A stretch of DNA of 64,000 bases, taken from Termitomyces sp. T153 (taxonomy: Eukaryota; Basidiomycota; Agaricomycetes; Agaricales; Lyophyllaceae). The notes below the pieces were generated by a model. The model was not told where the DNA came from, did not search any database, and saw nothing but the letters and a program-made list of their open reading frames with translations. Shown here piece after piece: positions 54,889 through 64,000 of this stretch (the stretch's first letter is position 1; each line of letters starts with the position of its first letter). The translations under genes were made by a program, and so were the position numbers. The stretch spans positions 1 through 64,000 of the forward strand of contig JACKQL020000154.1 in assembly GCA_018296165.2 (NCBI GenBank). The letters run 5' to 3'.

Positions 54889-55480
54889 CCAGCAATCAAC
54901 CAAACCCCTATGCCACATCCAAACTGCTGGCTCCTACTCTAGGAAGGGCAAACCTATTAAGCACACCCTGAACTCCTTCCCCTGCCCAATAAAAAACCTG
55001 AGGACAGCTCCATTGACAAGCCAGCAACTGACCAGCCCCACATGCCAACCCTGGACCAATGCCTCCTACTCCAGAGAAGACACAATTTACAAAATGCATC
55101 TCTAGGCCCCACCCACAAACCATAACCCACAAAGAGCAGCTCCACCAACAAGCCAGCATCCCACCAACCCTTGCACCACCTCTAAACTACTGGCTCTACC
55201 CTGGAAAGGGACAAATCTACCTCTGGACTCCTCCCAATACAACCCTTGATGCAACCCTGCCAATGAGACAGCAGCCAATCCACCCCCTTGCATTACCTCT
55301 GGACCACAAGCTCCTGCCCCAGGAAAGACAAACCTATGGAACACAACTTCCAAACTTCTCCTCTATATAGCATAGCACTCAGGAACAACTCTGCCAAGAA
55401 CTGCCAACCAATCAACTCTCCATGCTGCCTCCAGACCACCAGCCTCCACCCTGAGATGGACAAACCCATGCTCCAAACCT
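54889..55480 (+). repeat. Degenerate 132-bp tandem units in the RNase H/integrase linker
   Basis: A landmark (GCCAGCA/GCCAAYC-like, after ACAACTCC and before a CCTCC...GGACCA-like block) recurs at 54,889, 55,021, 55,153, 55,269 and 55,403, and on the left of K at about 47,775 and 47,909. Spacing is 132, 132, 116 and 134 bp, a multiple of 3 for most units (44 residues). In E1 the matching segment (about 62,770-62,880) occurs once. Confidence 0.65.
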
Positions 55481-56215
55481 CAAACCTACTTGTCCTAACA
55501 AACTCTGGCAGCACCATAAGCTCTGAGGACTCCAAGAATACATAAGACTCTCCTGCTTGCCTCTGGACTTACCTTTAGGCAGGAATGAAAAGGAATGTTG
55601 TGTAACATTTCCAAACCTGCAAATTCCACCTCTGGGCCAAGGAAACCCACCTGAGCAAGTCACCATGGAACTCCACTGCCCCACCATCAATACTCTGGAG
55701 CTCAGAAAACCCCTACCCAAGCATGTCTCCATCAAAATGCAAACACCATAGTCTCTGCCTGCAACCCCCAAAATCAATCTTCCAATCCTGGCAACTGCTC
55801 TATAAAGCCCTCAGTTCAAAGATCAACATCAACCCACCAACTGCCCTACACTTGGAGATTGACAAACCACAAGAATGAGTAAATCTGCCCCTACATTAAC
55901 TGTCTACAGAACGAGTGGCATATAGCACTCCCCTCCCTAGAGAATACCTACAGCAACACTCTCCACTCCATTGCTAGAGTCCCCCCCCCTTTGCTACTGA
56001 TAGAAGCTACCAACCCCAACACACTCCACTACTCAAAATGTGCCCCTGCCCCATTTGCCCATGACATCACTAAGGACCTCCAGACTACTCACCAGCTTCT
56101 CTAGATGAAATCAACACCACCTCCCCAGAGCATACCAATGTCACCCCCAGGCCTGAAGAAACTCCACCTAGCAACCCTGGTTCAACTCCTCAAAAAGCAC
56201 ACTCCAGGACAATAC
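54889..56215 (+). mobile_element. Element E3/E4, right part: repeat-expanded linker and integrase
   Basis: Continuation of the element at 46,651-47,912 after element K. Units of about 132 bp run to about 55,480. The integrase then follows in decayed form (DLPLGRNEKECCVTFPNLQI at about 55,567; compare E1 62,950-63,010) and ends near 56,160 with a Pro-rich tail. The E1 LTR interrupts it at 56,216. Confidence 0.65.
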
Positions 56216-57248
56216 TGTCATGACCCACTCCCTAGACTTCTGACATTGTTCTCAGTCCTTCCCAATGCCCCAGCAAACTCCCCCAACCCTCACCCACCCT
56301 CCAGGCCTACTCTGGGTAACTCTGACACTTCTCTGGCAAACCCCAACAGCCCCCTGACCAACTCTAACACCTTCTCTACAGCCATCAACACTTTCCCTAA
56401 GCCCCTGGAACCCTCCCCCACTGTTTCTGACCCTGTTATACATCTCTGACTCACTATCCTGGTTCACCTGACCTGCTCCAAAGCATCACAATGACCTCGG
56501 AGTGGCCCACATCCCTAAATGATCCCATCAGAATATTGCTGCAGCCCACCCCTTGATTGTACCCAACACCCATTGACTCTGCACAGCTCTGTTGAGCCCT
56601 GCCACCATGCCCACTGTTCTCCAGAGCTGTCCAGTAGTCAGTATATAAGTTGTAGAGTAGCTCCTCATACTCTAGTCTTGATATTACTGGTAGTTACTGG
56701 TTTCTTGTGTCTTGTGTTTTGTTCTGTCTTTATTTCTAATTCTAGTCTCAAATCTATCTCTTTTGTCTGTCTCATCTTTTTTTGTCTCCATCTTGTCTTG
56801 ATTATCTCTATTTCCTTTGTTTTCCTAAGTTCTTTCCATCTCCAACATCAGTACAAACTCTGTGCATATGATACAAACCCCAAACATTTCTATGACAACT
56901 CCGGACTTTGCCCTTTGCTTGGCCTCAAACCCATTAAGTCTTACTTGATCCCCCCATCAAACTCTAGCTCCACCTCTGTCTCTAGCAAAGCCTCCATCTA
57001 CCCTGCAATCTATTTACATGCTTACAAACTTGTTCCTGACATCTGCCCAAGCCTAACATTAATATACTTGGTCTTAGACTTTTCTAGACCACTCTGGACT
57101 TGCTTGGACCACTTCCCTTAGCTTCTCCTCGCAAGTCTCTCCCCTCTGCACCACCTCCAGAGTGCTAGGTTATAAGTGCAAGACATCATGTCTGCCTAGT
57201 AACAATTTGCCAGTATAGCTGAGCCTTTGCCATCAGCAGAACCTGATA
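56216..57248 (+). repeat. 5' LTR of E1
   Basis: TGTCATGACCCACTCCC to AACCTGATA (decayed TGACA), 1,033 bp. The TATA box TATATAAG is at about 56,642. The left neighbour AATAC would be the target duplication; its partner is not in view. The gag ATG lies 32 nt downstream of the LTR end. Confidence 0.88.
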
Positions 57249-57280
57249 TAATATCAAGACTCCCCTTTACTCCATTCTTG

Positions 57281-59760
57281 ATGTCTGTGTATAACCCCAC
57301 ATACAACCCCACTGGCTACCTAACCAACATCTATGGTTGGCCAGTCCCTGAAAATCCCTATGCCCCATTCTACCCAGGCCCTCCTATGGATCAGTATGTC
57401 CCCCACCACTGGACTCCTGATCCCAACCAGGCATTCTATGCACTCTCCATCAGCCAGGGAATCCCTCTGGGCTAGTGCTGCCCTCCAGCATTCTCTGCCA
57501 ATGGTAACAATCCCCACATGTACCCTAGAGGATACTCTGCAGCACCCCCCAACTTCACCTACCTTCTCCCTGCCCACTACTATACGTACCTGCTTTCCAC
57601 TGCAGCTCCAGCCCCTCCAGAGCACCCAGATAGTTATTCTCCCCCTTGTTTGCCATTCTCTACTCAAGTTCCCTCCTCCCCTAAACAGCAAAGAGTTGAA
57701 GCCTATGTCCAACAATGCAATGAGGTCCTCCACTTCCTCCACCTCTTCCCTGCAGAGTTTGCAAGATGTGCTTGCACCCTTCTCATCAACCTAGGCTACA
57801 CCAACACCTCCACAACTCCAGAAGTTTGGGCAGATCAACTCTTCAACTTCCACAAGCGCTACTTGTAAGGAAACCTTCTGGAAACTACACAAGGCACTCT
57901 GGGCATTGATGCTAATTTACAAAACAAGCTCCATGCATTGGTTGAAGAAATCTACACTAGTCCAAACCCCTGCCTCTTTGAAGATCTGCTGGACCCCACT
58001 TGCTCCTTCCATGTGTAACATGAGGAACCTGTCAGAACACAAAGCAAAGCCCTGCCTCCCATTCCCTGCTAGCAGGAAGAACTCAATGCAGCCTTCAGCA
58101 TCTTGAGGAACTTCAACCTTGTGAAGGGACTGTTTGACCAACCCACCACCCACACTTTAGCCCTCTCCACCTGCCTCCAGGCCAACTCCATCCCCAATGC
58201 CTTTCAAACATGGGATCAGCCTGCTGTCTCCAAACTCCACTCCTAACAACTGCTCCTGCATGTTGACAATGATAACTGGACTCTTTTCTACATTGATGAG
58301 CCTGGCAACCCTGCTGCCAAGCCTGCCCTGTGCAACAGCCCTCCATGGGACAGGCCTCCCCACTTCAACCTCTGCACCCCCTTTGTCAATGCCCCTCCAC
58401 CTTGTCCTAATGTCCCAGCTCCCCCAAGGCAGCCCATGGGCCCTGGAGCAACCCAATTGCCCTTTCCCACCAACCCCCCTCATCCTCTACCTATTTTGAT
58501 GCCTAACCCTCCTACCAATGCAAATTACTTTGGACCTCCCACCTCTAAAGGACCCCCTCCCCCTCAATGGGCCCCAGAGCCTCCCCTAGGCAATGCAGGC
58601 CAACCCTCCAGTGGCAGACCACTCAATGGCAGACCTCCTGGAGGATGGGGCCCAGCTATGGACAACTTCCTCCTCCAATACAGAAATGGAAACAATTATT
58701 ATTACTATTACAATGCTAGACCCCTGCTCTGAACTCAAAACCCATAGGACAATACTTGTAATGCACTGGCTTGGAAAGGTAAACTCAACATTGGGAAGCC
58801 TGAACCCTTCACTGGCCACGACCCCCAGAAATGGCACATCTTTCTAACTCAGTGTTTAACAATGTTCCAAGCTAAGCCCATTACCTTCCAGCTCAAAAGC
58901 TCATGAGTAGCCTTTGCTGTGTCATATTTGCAGAGAATCACCTTTGATCATTACATGGCACTACTCCAGTTTGGCCCCAACAACCCTGTACCCTCCAATT
59001 GGCTTGCTTTTACCTAGGAATTCTTGAGTAAGTTTGGTGTCTTTGATACTGTAGCAGAAGCAGAGGAGAATCTATTCAACCTCCAAATGCATGACAATGA
59101 ATGTTTCATGACCTTCATTGTATGGTTCAAATGAGAAGCCTATGAAACCAGATGGAATTACAATGCCCTCTGCTTTGCCCTCTGTTGCACCCTGCCTCAG
59201 CAGATCAAGGATGTCCTTTGCCCTTGCACCCAAGCAAACCACCTACAATGGGTACAAGGCACTCATTACTCAGGTCAACCAACACTACTAGGAAGATTGC
59301 AGCAAAAACATGGCACCCTGGACTTTGTGGAACACCTCCAGCAACACCAACTGGCAGGCTGGAGCTGCTAATGGCACTCAATCCTTGATTTCTGCCAACC
59401 CCACCAACTCCATGCCCTGTTTCCCTCCAGATTAAGGAACTACCAGCACCAACTGACCCTTGGGGCAATGCCTACCTACCCAGCTCAATGCTGCTGACCT
59501 CTATGAGACTCTGGAGCTCCTGGATACTAACCCCAACAACCATGACAATGTTCTGGACTTCACCAATGATCAAGAAGCCCTGTGCACAAACAAGATTTGG
59601 GATTGGCTGTGGATCAACATACCAGAGGATACATAGGAGAAACAACAAAAGGAGGGCATATGCATTCTATGTAGTGAGCAGGGACACTTCATCCACAGTT
59701 GTCCTAAACAACGAGTGATGGAATGTGCCATGTGGATGATTGATAAAGAAGACTGCAATT
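57281..59760 (+). pseudogene. gag of E1
   Basis: Starts MSVYNPTYNPTGYLTNIYG. The Pro/Tyr-rich N-terminal part has PENPYAPFYPGPPMDQYVPH, and an open segment at 57,518-57,868 has VEAYVQQCNEVLHFLHLFPA. A Gly/Asn/Tyr stretch (RNGNNYYYYYNARPL, 58,680) precedes the capsid core from about 58,780 (EPFTGHDPQKWHIF, LKSSXVAFAVSYLQRITFDH, NWLAFT, FGVFDTVAEAEENLFNLQ). A complete CCHC knuckle, CILCSEQGHFIHSC, is at about 59,661-59,702. Several frameshifts. At over 800 codons to the knuckle it is longer than typical Ty3 Gag, because of the N-terminal Pro-rich region. Confidence 0.82.
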
Positions 59761-59863
59761 TCTAGTTTATGGAAAACAAGTCAGCAGTTTAGGTCTTGAA
59801 GATGCACTAGACCATGGACCAGACCCTGATGTCTTCTCTGCCCTAGCCACACTTCTCCACACA

Positions 59864-60240
59864 ATGGTACTTGCCCCAGACAACCTCTCAGCACACCTCT
59901 CCTCCCACTCCTCCACCACTCTTCTCCTCCGCACCACTCTCCCCTTCTCTGACAACTCTGTCCCTACTCTAATCAATAGCAGTGCCATGGATAACTTCAT
60001 CAACAAATTTCTAGCAGCACTCACTCTCCACCAACTCCAACGCCTCCCTGCTCCAATCCCCCTTAAGCTCTTTGACAATGACCCTACCCCTGCTAGAGAC
60101 ATCACACACTGCCTGGAAATGACCATGGCCTTTGCCAATGGATGACAACAAGAACTCTGGCTGCTAGTCATAAAACTACACCCTTCTGCTCCTATCATCT
60201 TAGACTTTGAATAGCTCTGCTCCACCAACCCCTGCATTGA
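59864..60240 (+). pseudogene. First retropepsin-like domain of E1
   Basis: VPTLINSSAMDNFINKFLAA (about 59,960), then PIPLKLFDNDPTPARDITHC, MTMAFANG and a decayed SAPIILDFEXLCSTNPCIDW. Pattern and order match the second domain below. DSGA has become NSSA, both changes compatible with G-to-A at CpG (ATC-GAT, AGC-GGT). It lies between the zinc knuckle and the canonical protease. Confidence 0.72.
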
Positions 60241-60399
60241 CTGGCCTAGCTAGCCTCACTCTCTGCCTTGACCAGGACAACCCCACCCTCTGCCTTGACC
60301 AGGACAACCCCACCAACTCTTGACTGGTACTCTTTGATGTCTCACCATCTTCCAAGAACTCTGAGACTATAATTGACCACTCTTGGACTCCTCCACAGC

Positions 60400-60790
60400 T
60401 CTGCTCTAGATCTGCATGGTCATTCATCATCAATGTCCAAATTGACAGCTCACCCAAGGTACTCTCTGCCCTCATTGACAGTGGTGCCTCTGGTACCTTC
60501 ATCAGCAGTTAACTTGACCTCCAATGCAATGACCTCGACAAACCCCTTGAGCTCCAACTCTTTGATAGAAGCCCTGCCACAACAAGAATCACTCAATACC
60601 ATGACAACACCCTCACTCTCAACAATGACCTGCAGTTTCAGGCCTGGCTCCTTGTCACCCAGCTACCCCTGTTGACTCCAATCATGCTGGGACTTTCCTG
60701 GCTGCAAGACATCAACCCCAACATCAACTGGAAGAACCTCACCATGCAATTTCCCAGCCCTGAAGCAAGTTTAGTGGCCACCATTCTCCT
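60400..60790 (+). pseudogene. Second (canonical) retropepsin domain of E1
   Basis: The active site ALIDSGASGTFIS (about 60,468) keeps an intact DSGA. It continues with KPLELQLFDRSPATTRITQY, TLTLNNDLQFQAWLLVTQLP and PIMLGLSWLQDINPNINWKN (about 60,678). It probably cleaves Gag-Pol in the active ancestor. One TAA interrupts it near 60,510. Confidence 0.85.
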
Positions 60791-61249
60791 CTACCTTCAG
60801 TCTATCTCAGACTCCAACATCTCTGACCCCAGTGCTAGCACTTCCAGAGCAACCCAGAGCCCCTCAACCTCTAACAGCAATTCTGGCAATGAAGAAAACA
60901 CAACCCTGCCTCAGTCACCCCTGACCAAATCACAACAGCCACCTCCCAACATACCTTGGAATCAATACAAAGGCCCATAGTACTCCAACCAGTGATACTC
61001 AACCCCTCCAACCAACTCTGCCACCACTCTAGACTCAACCACTACTGCCCCATTGTCCACCTCCATTGACTTCAGAAGCCTTGACATTAAGATCATCAGT
61101 GTCATCCCCTTTGCATGCCTTCTACAAGATGGCACCCCCACCTTCCAGTTGCAAATCATGCCAGCCCTATCTAAGGAGCACCTCCATGCAGAAAGGAGGA
61201 ACAGATCCTATCCAAAGTAGTTCCCCCAGAGTATTATGAATTTGCTGAC

Positions 61250-62058
61250 ATGTTCTCTGAAGGGAGTGCCAAAGAACTTCCCCCACACTGCTCCTATAAT
61301 TACAAGATTGACTTTGAAAAAAGCACCTCACCCTCATTTGGCAAGATCTATAACATGTCCAAGATCGAGCTCCAGGCCCTGAAGGAGTACCTTGATGACA
61401 TGCCTGGCAAGGGTTTCATACACCCATTGATCTCTGCCACCAGCACTCTAGTCTTGTTTGCCAAGAAGAAGGACAGGTCACTCTGACTCTGTGTGGATAT
61501 TGGAGACTCAACAAAGTTACCAAAAAGAACTGGTATCTGCTCCTCCTGATCAGAGATCTCATTGACTGTCTCTACAGTGCCAAGGTCTACACAAAGATAG
61601 ACCTCTACTCTGGCTACAACAATGTCTGGATTGCTCCAGGACATGAATGGAAGACCACCTTTTGCACTTGCTATGGCCTCTTTGAGTACCTTATAATGCC
61701 CTTTGGAATGACTAACTCCTCCGCCACATTCCAGTACTTCATAAATGACATCTTCCACAACATGAATGACATTTTTGTTATTATGTACCTGGACAACATC
61801 CTAATCTACTCAAATTCACTAGCAGAGCATCTGAGGCATGTCTGCCATATGTTGGAACAACTCCAGAAGTATCACCTTCACACCAAACCCAAAAAATGCT
61901 CCTTCCACATGATGGAGGTCAAATACCTTGAGGTCATTGTTACTCCTGATGGTGTGCACATGGACCTTGCCAAGGTTGCAGCTATACTCAATTGGCCCCT
62001 GCTGTGGAATGTGAAGAAGGTACAGTCATTTCTGGGGTTTGCTAACTTTTACCACTAA
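61250..62058 (+). pseudogene. Reverse transcriptase of E1
   Basis: N-terminal part KIDFEKSTSPSFGKIYNMSK, GFIHPLISATSTLVLFAKKK (about 61,413), a decayed middle (61,480-61,690), MPFGMTNSSATFQYFINDIF (61,696), catalytic MYLDNILIYS (about 61,783), where YLDD has become YLDN, and VQSFLGFANFYH (about 62,023). GAC-GAC to GAC-AAC is a CpG transition. Confidence 0.9.
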
Positions 62059-62099
62059 TTCATTGACAACTACTCCAGAATCACCAAACCCCTCAACCA

Positions 62100-62690
62100 A
62101 CTCACATGAAAGGACACCCCTTGGGATTGGGACAGCAGGTGCCAAAGCATCTTCCTCCTCTTAAAGAAGGCCTTCACCTCTGCTCTGGTCTTCTGCCATT
62201 TTGACCCCTCCCTGCCAATTGTACTCAAATGCAACACCTCCAACTATGCTATTGCCAGAATACTCTCCTAGCCAGACTCCAGAGGCAAGAATCTCTGCCC
62301 TGTTGCCTTCTACACCCATTTGATGATCCCCACAGAGCTCAACTATGACATCTACAATAAGGAACTCCTCACAATTGTCAAAGCTTTCCATCAGTGGCAG
62401 GCCTACCTTGAGGGATCCCTGCATTGCATCCAAGTCTACTCTGACCACAACAATCTGCAATACTTCATGACCATAAAGCAACTCAGTTGCCACCAAGCTC
62501 AATGGTCTGAAACCCTCTTGGAGTATGACTTCACCATCCACTACTGCTCTGGATGGCTTAGCACAAAGCCTGATGCCCTTACTCAGAGGTCTAATGTATA
62601 TCTGAAAAAGTCCTTTGAAGCCAAATGGAATGCATTCAACCATCAAGTAGTAATCCCCTCCCAAACATCTACATGCTGTGCTGATTTTAA
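62100..62690 (+). pseudogene. RNase H of E1
   Basis: LKCNTSNYAIARILS (first acidic position decayed, about 62,226), YNKELLTIVKAFHQWQAYLE (62,353), IQVYSDHNNLQYFMTIKQLS (62,428) and GWLSTKPDALTQR (62,552). The order matches gypsy RNase H. One TAG near 62,269. Confidence 0.87.
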
Positions 62691-63487
62691 ATGAAGAAGG
62701 AATCCTCTATCAAATCAGAAACTCACCCCTGGACCCTTTTTTCACCCAGCATGACCCCTGCAACAATTCTGCCAATGAGTTGAACACCAAAAACCCCTTC
62801 ATGCTGTCTCTAGACCGCCGCCTCCTACTCTGGAGTGGACAAATTTATGCTCCAGACCACAAGTCTATTCCTCTCAACATACTCCAGCAACACCACAACT
62901 ACAATCTCCAGGGACATCCAGAAATTCATAAGATCCTTCAACCCATCTTCTGGACTTACTTTTGGCTAGAAATGAGGAAGGATGTCACACAATGTGTAAG
63001 GGCCTGTGAACCTTGCCTCCAAGCCAAGGTACCTTGCCACCGCCCCCATGAATTATTGAAGCCCCTCCCCATTGGCCAATGCCCCTGGTCCTCAGTATCA
63101 ATGGATCATATTGTCAAACTCCCAGACTCCAAAGGTTTCAATGCAATCCTTGTCATCATCTGCTGCCTCATTAAGCAAGCCCTCTTCATCCCCTGCCACA
63201 CCACCAACAATGCCTCAGAGTTTACCAAACTATTCCTCAAACATGTATTCTCCAAGCACAGACTCCTGGACAACATTGTCTCTGACCATGGACCTCTGTT
63301 TGTATCTCATTTCTGGCAATTGCTATGCAAGGCACTTAAAGTCAAAACCAATCTCTCCACCGCCTATCACTCAGAGACCAATGGGCAAACCAAACGAGTA
63401 AACCAGACATTGGAACAGTATCTCTGCCTCTACATTAACTATTTACAGAATAACTGGCATGCAGAACTCCCTCTAGGTGGCAACTGA
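62678..63487 (+). pseudogene. Integrase of E1, truncated
   Basis: A 269-codon open frame. Zinc domain: LQQHHNYNLQGHPEIHKILQ (about 62,884) with CEPCLQAK. Core: first Asp SMDHIVKLPDSKGFNAI (about 63,103), second Asp NIVSDHGPLFVSHFWQ (about 63,273), and at the third catalytic site ETNGQTKRVNQTLEQYL (about 63,376) the Glu of QTE has become Lys, a CpG-type ACC-GAA to ACC-AAA change. Cut after WHAELPL by the inverted right-edge element. Confidence 0.9.
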
Positions 63488-63859
63488 TGTAGGGGAGCCA
63501 TTGCCTAGGCAGCCAGAGGTTCTTGCCATCATGATTGCCCAGATGGAGGTGGATTTGCTCAGGGGTGTGGTGCAAAGAATTCCTGAGGAGGAGGGGGAGT
63601 GAGGGAATTTTGGGTCTTGCTTTCTTTGCGCACTCCTCTCTGTTATATAATCTGTAATAGTAGTCTGTCCAGACCAATTTCTTGCATTCCTGCTAAGCAT
63701 AAGGGGTTTTAAATGGAGCAAGGGGGAGAGTAAGTGAAAACATGTGAGGAGTTACTTATGGGAGTTGAATTCCTAATGAATCCAAAGGCAGGAGTTATGC
63801 CCACTACTGCCATCTGTAGTTACTAGTCCCAGAAGTTCTAGGGCTTGGTGGAATGTCAT
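63488..63859 (-). other. Unassigned 3' region of the right-edge element
   Basis: Lies between the E1 integrase break and a minus-strand chromodomain. It starts TGTAGGGGAGCC on the plus strand and includes TATATAA at 63,644-63,650. Minus-strand open stretches here (63,721-63,473; 63,677-63,435) match nothing I recognise. It could be the 3' LTR or untranslated end of the minus-strand element. Confidence 0.35.
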
Positions 63860-64000
63860 TGATGAAAGTTTCAGAGTTTGTCAGGGGCTCTGTCAAAGTT
63901 CTTTCAGGGTTCCCAAGTGATGTCCTCAGGTCTGTAGCCCTTCCAGCAGACCAAGTATTGGGGTTGGCTGCAGACCAAGTGGGAGTCAAGAATTTGGGCA
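63860..64000 (-). pseudogene. Chromodomain at the right edge
   Basis: The minus strand from 64,000 gives [20 protein letters not shown] then [10 protein letters not shown]. It aligns with the E2 chromodomain (VDQILDSCLVCS, PQYLVHWKSYRPEDNTWE). A TGA follows WEP. It marks the end of a further family E element running off the window on the minus strand. Confidence 0.82.

Larger units (their letters stand above)
56216..63487 (+). mobile_element. Element E1: most complete family E chromovirus
   Basis: 5' LTR 56,216-57,248, gag 57,281-59,760, tandem proteases 59,864-60,240 and 60,400-60,780, linker to 61,240, RT 61,250-62,058, RNase H 62,160-62,640, integrase 62,678-63,480. The integrase is cut at about 63,487 before its C-terminal module, where a minus-strand element begins. 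Free of large insertions, so it is the reference for E2, E3/E4 and the solo LTRs. Dead by stops and by loss of catalytic residues. Confidence 0.9.

Overview
This window is transposon-dense genomic DNA from a filamentous fungus, most likely an Agaricomycete (Basidiomycota). The evidence is the very short (about 49-63 nt) GT..AG introns, Ty3/gypsy chromoviruses of the type common in mushroom-forming fungi, and a multi-exon P-loop NTPase/nuclease gene of a kind seen in large basidiomycete families. About 90% of the window is decayed LTR retrotransposon sequence in which CpG is almost absent. The exception is 24.0-28.9 kb, which is CpG-rich and holds the only apparently host-like genes. I made all calls by reading the sequence; nothing was run against a database.

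Layout. 0-0.5 kb: minus-strand copy of an intron-containing gene ('gene M') that recurs at 48.9-50.1 kb. 0.6-6.9 kb: plus-strand chromovirus A, with a solo LTR of another family (E) inserted exactly at its LTR/leader junction. 6.9-10.0 kb: an LTR remnant, then unidentified minus-strand gene D, also split by a solo E LTR, then a short LTR. 10.0-19.8 kb: minus-strand chimera of two A-like elements (C and B) fused head-to-tail. 19.8-21.5 kb: two oppositely oriented fragments of a urea-carboxylase-like biotin carboxylase pseudogene. 21.6-23.6 kb: a complete small LTR element with a 5-bp target duplication that encodes only a KH-domain protein. 23.8-28.9 kb: the gene island, with a six-exon P-loop NTPase/nuclease gene and a small nuclease-like paralogue. 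28.9-33.4 kb: unassigned DNA, then a gag-only element J truncated by E2. 33.4-45.5 kb: element E2 (gag, two tandem proteases, RNase H, integrase, chromodomain), carrying three further levels of nested LTRs. 45.5-46.6 kb: an antisense ORF with a Zn2Cys6-like cysteine array and a coiled coil. 46.6-56.2 kb: another E copy (E3/E4) interrupted by minus-strand element K, which carries gene M antisense between its integrase and its 3' LTR. 56.2-63.5 kb: E1, the most complete E copy. The right edge holds a minus-strand chromodomain.

How it fits together. The retroelements are dead: their stop codons and lost catalytic residues mostly match C-to-T change at former CpG sites on either strand, as expected from cytosine methylation of silenced repeats. 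Solo LTRs with target duplications show repeated LTR-LTR recombination after insertion. The most interesting material is what the retroelements carry besides gag-pol: a KH-domain ORF, two antisense ORFs placed downstream of integrase in two different families, a tandem pair of retropepsin domains, and the NTPase/nuclease island.
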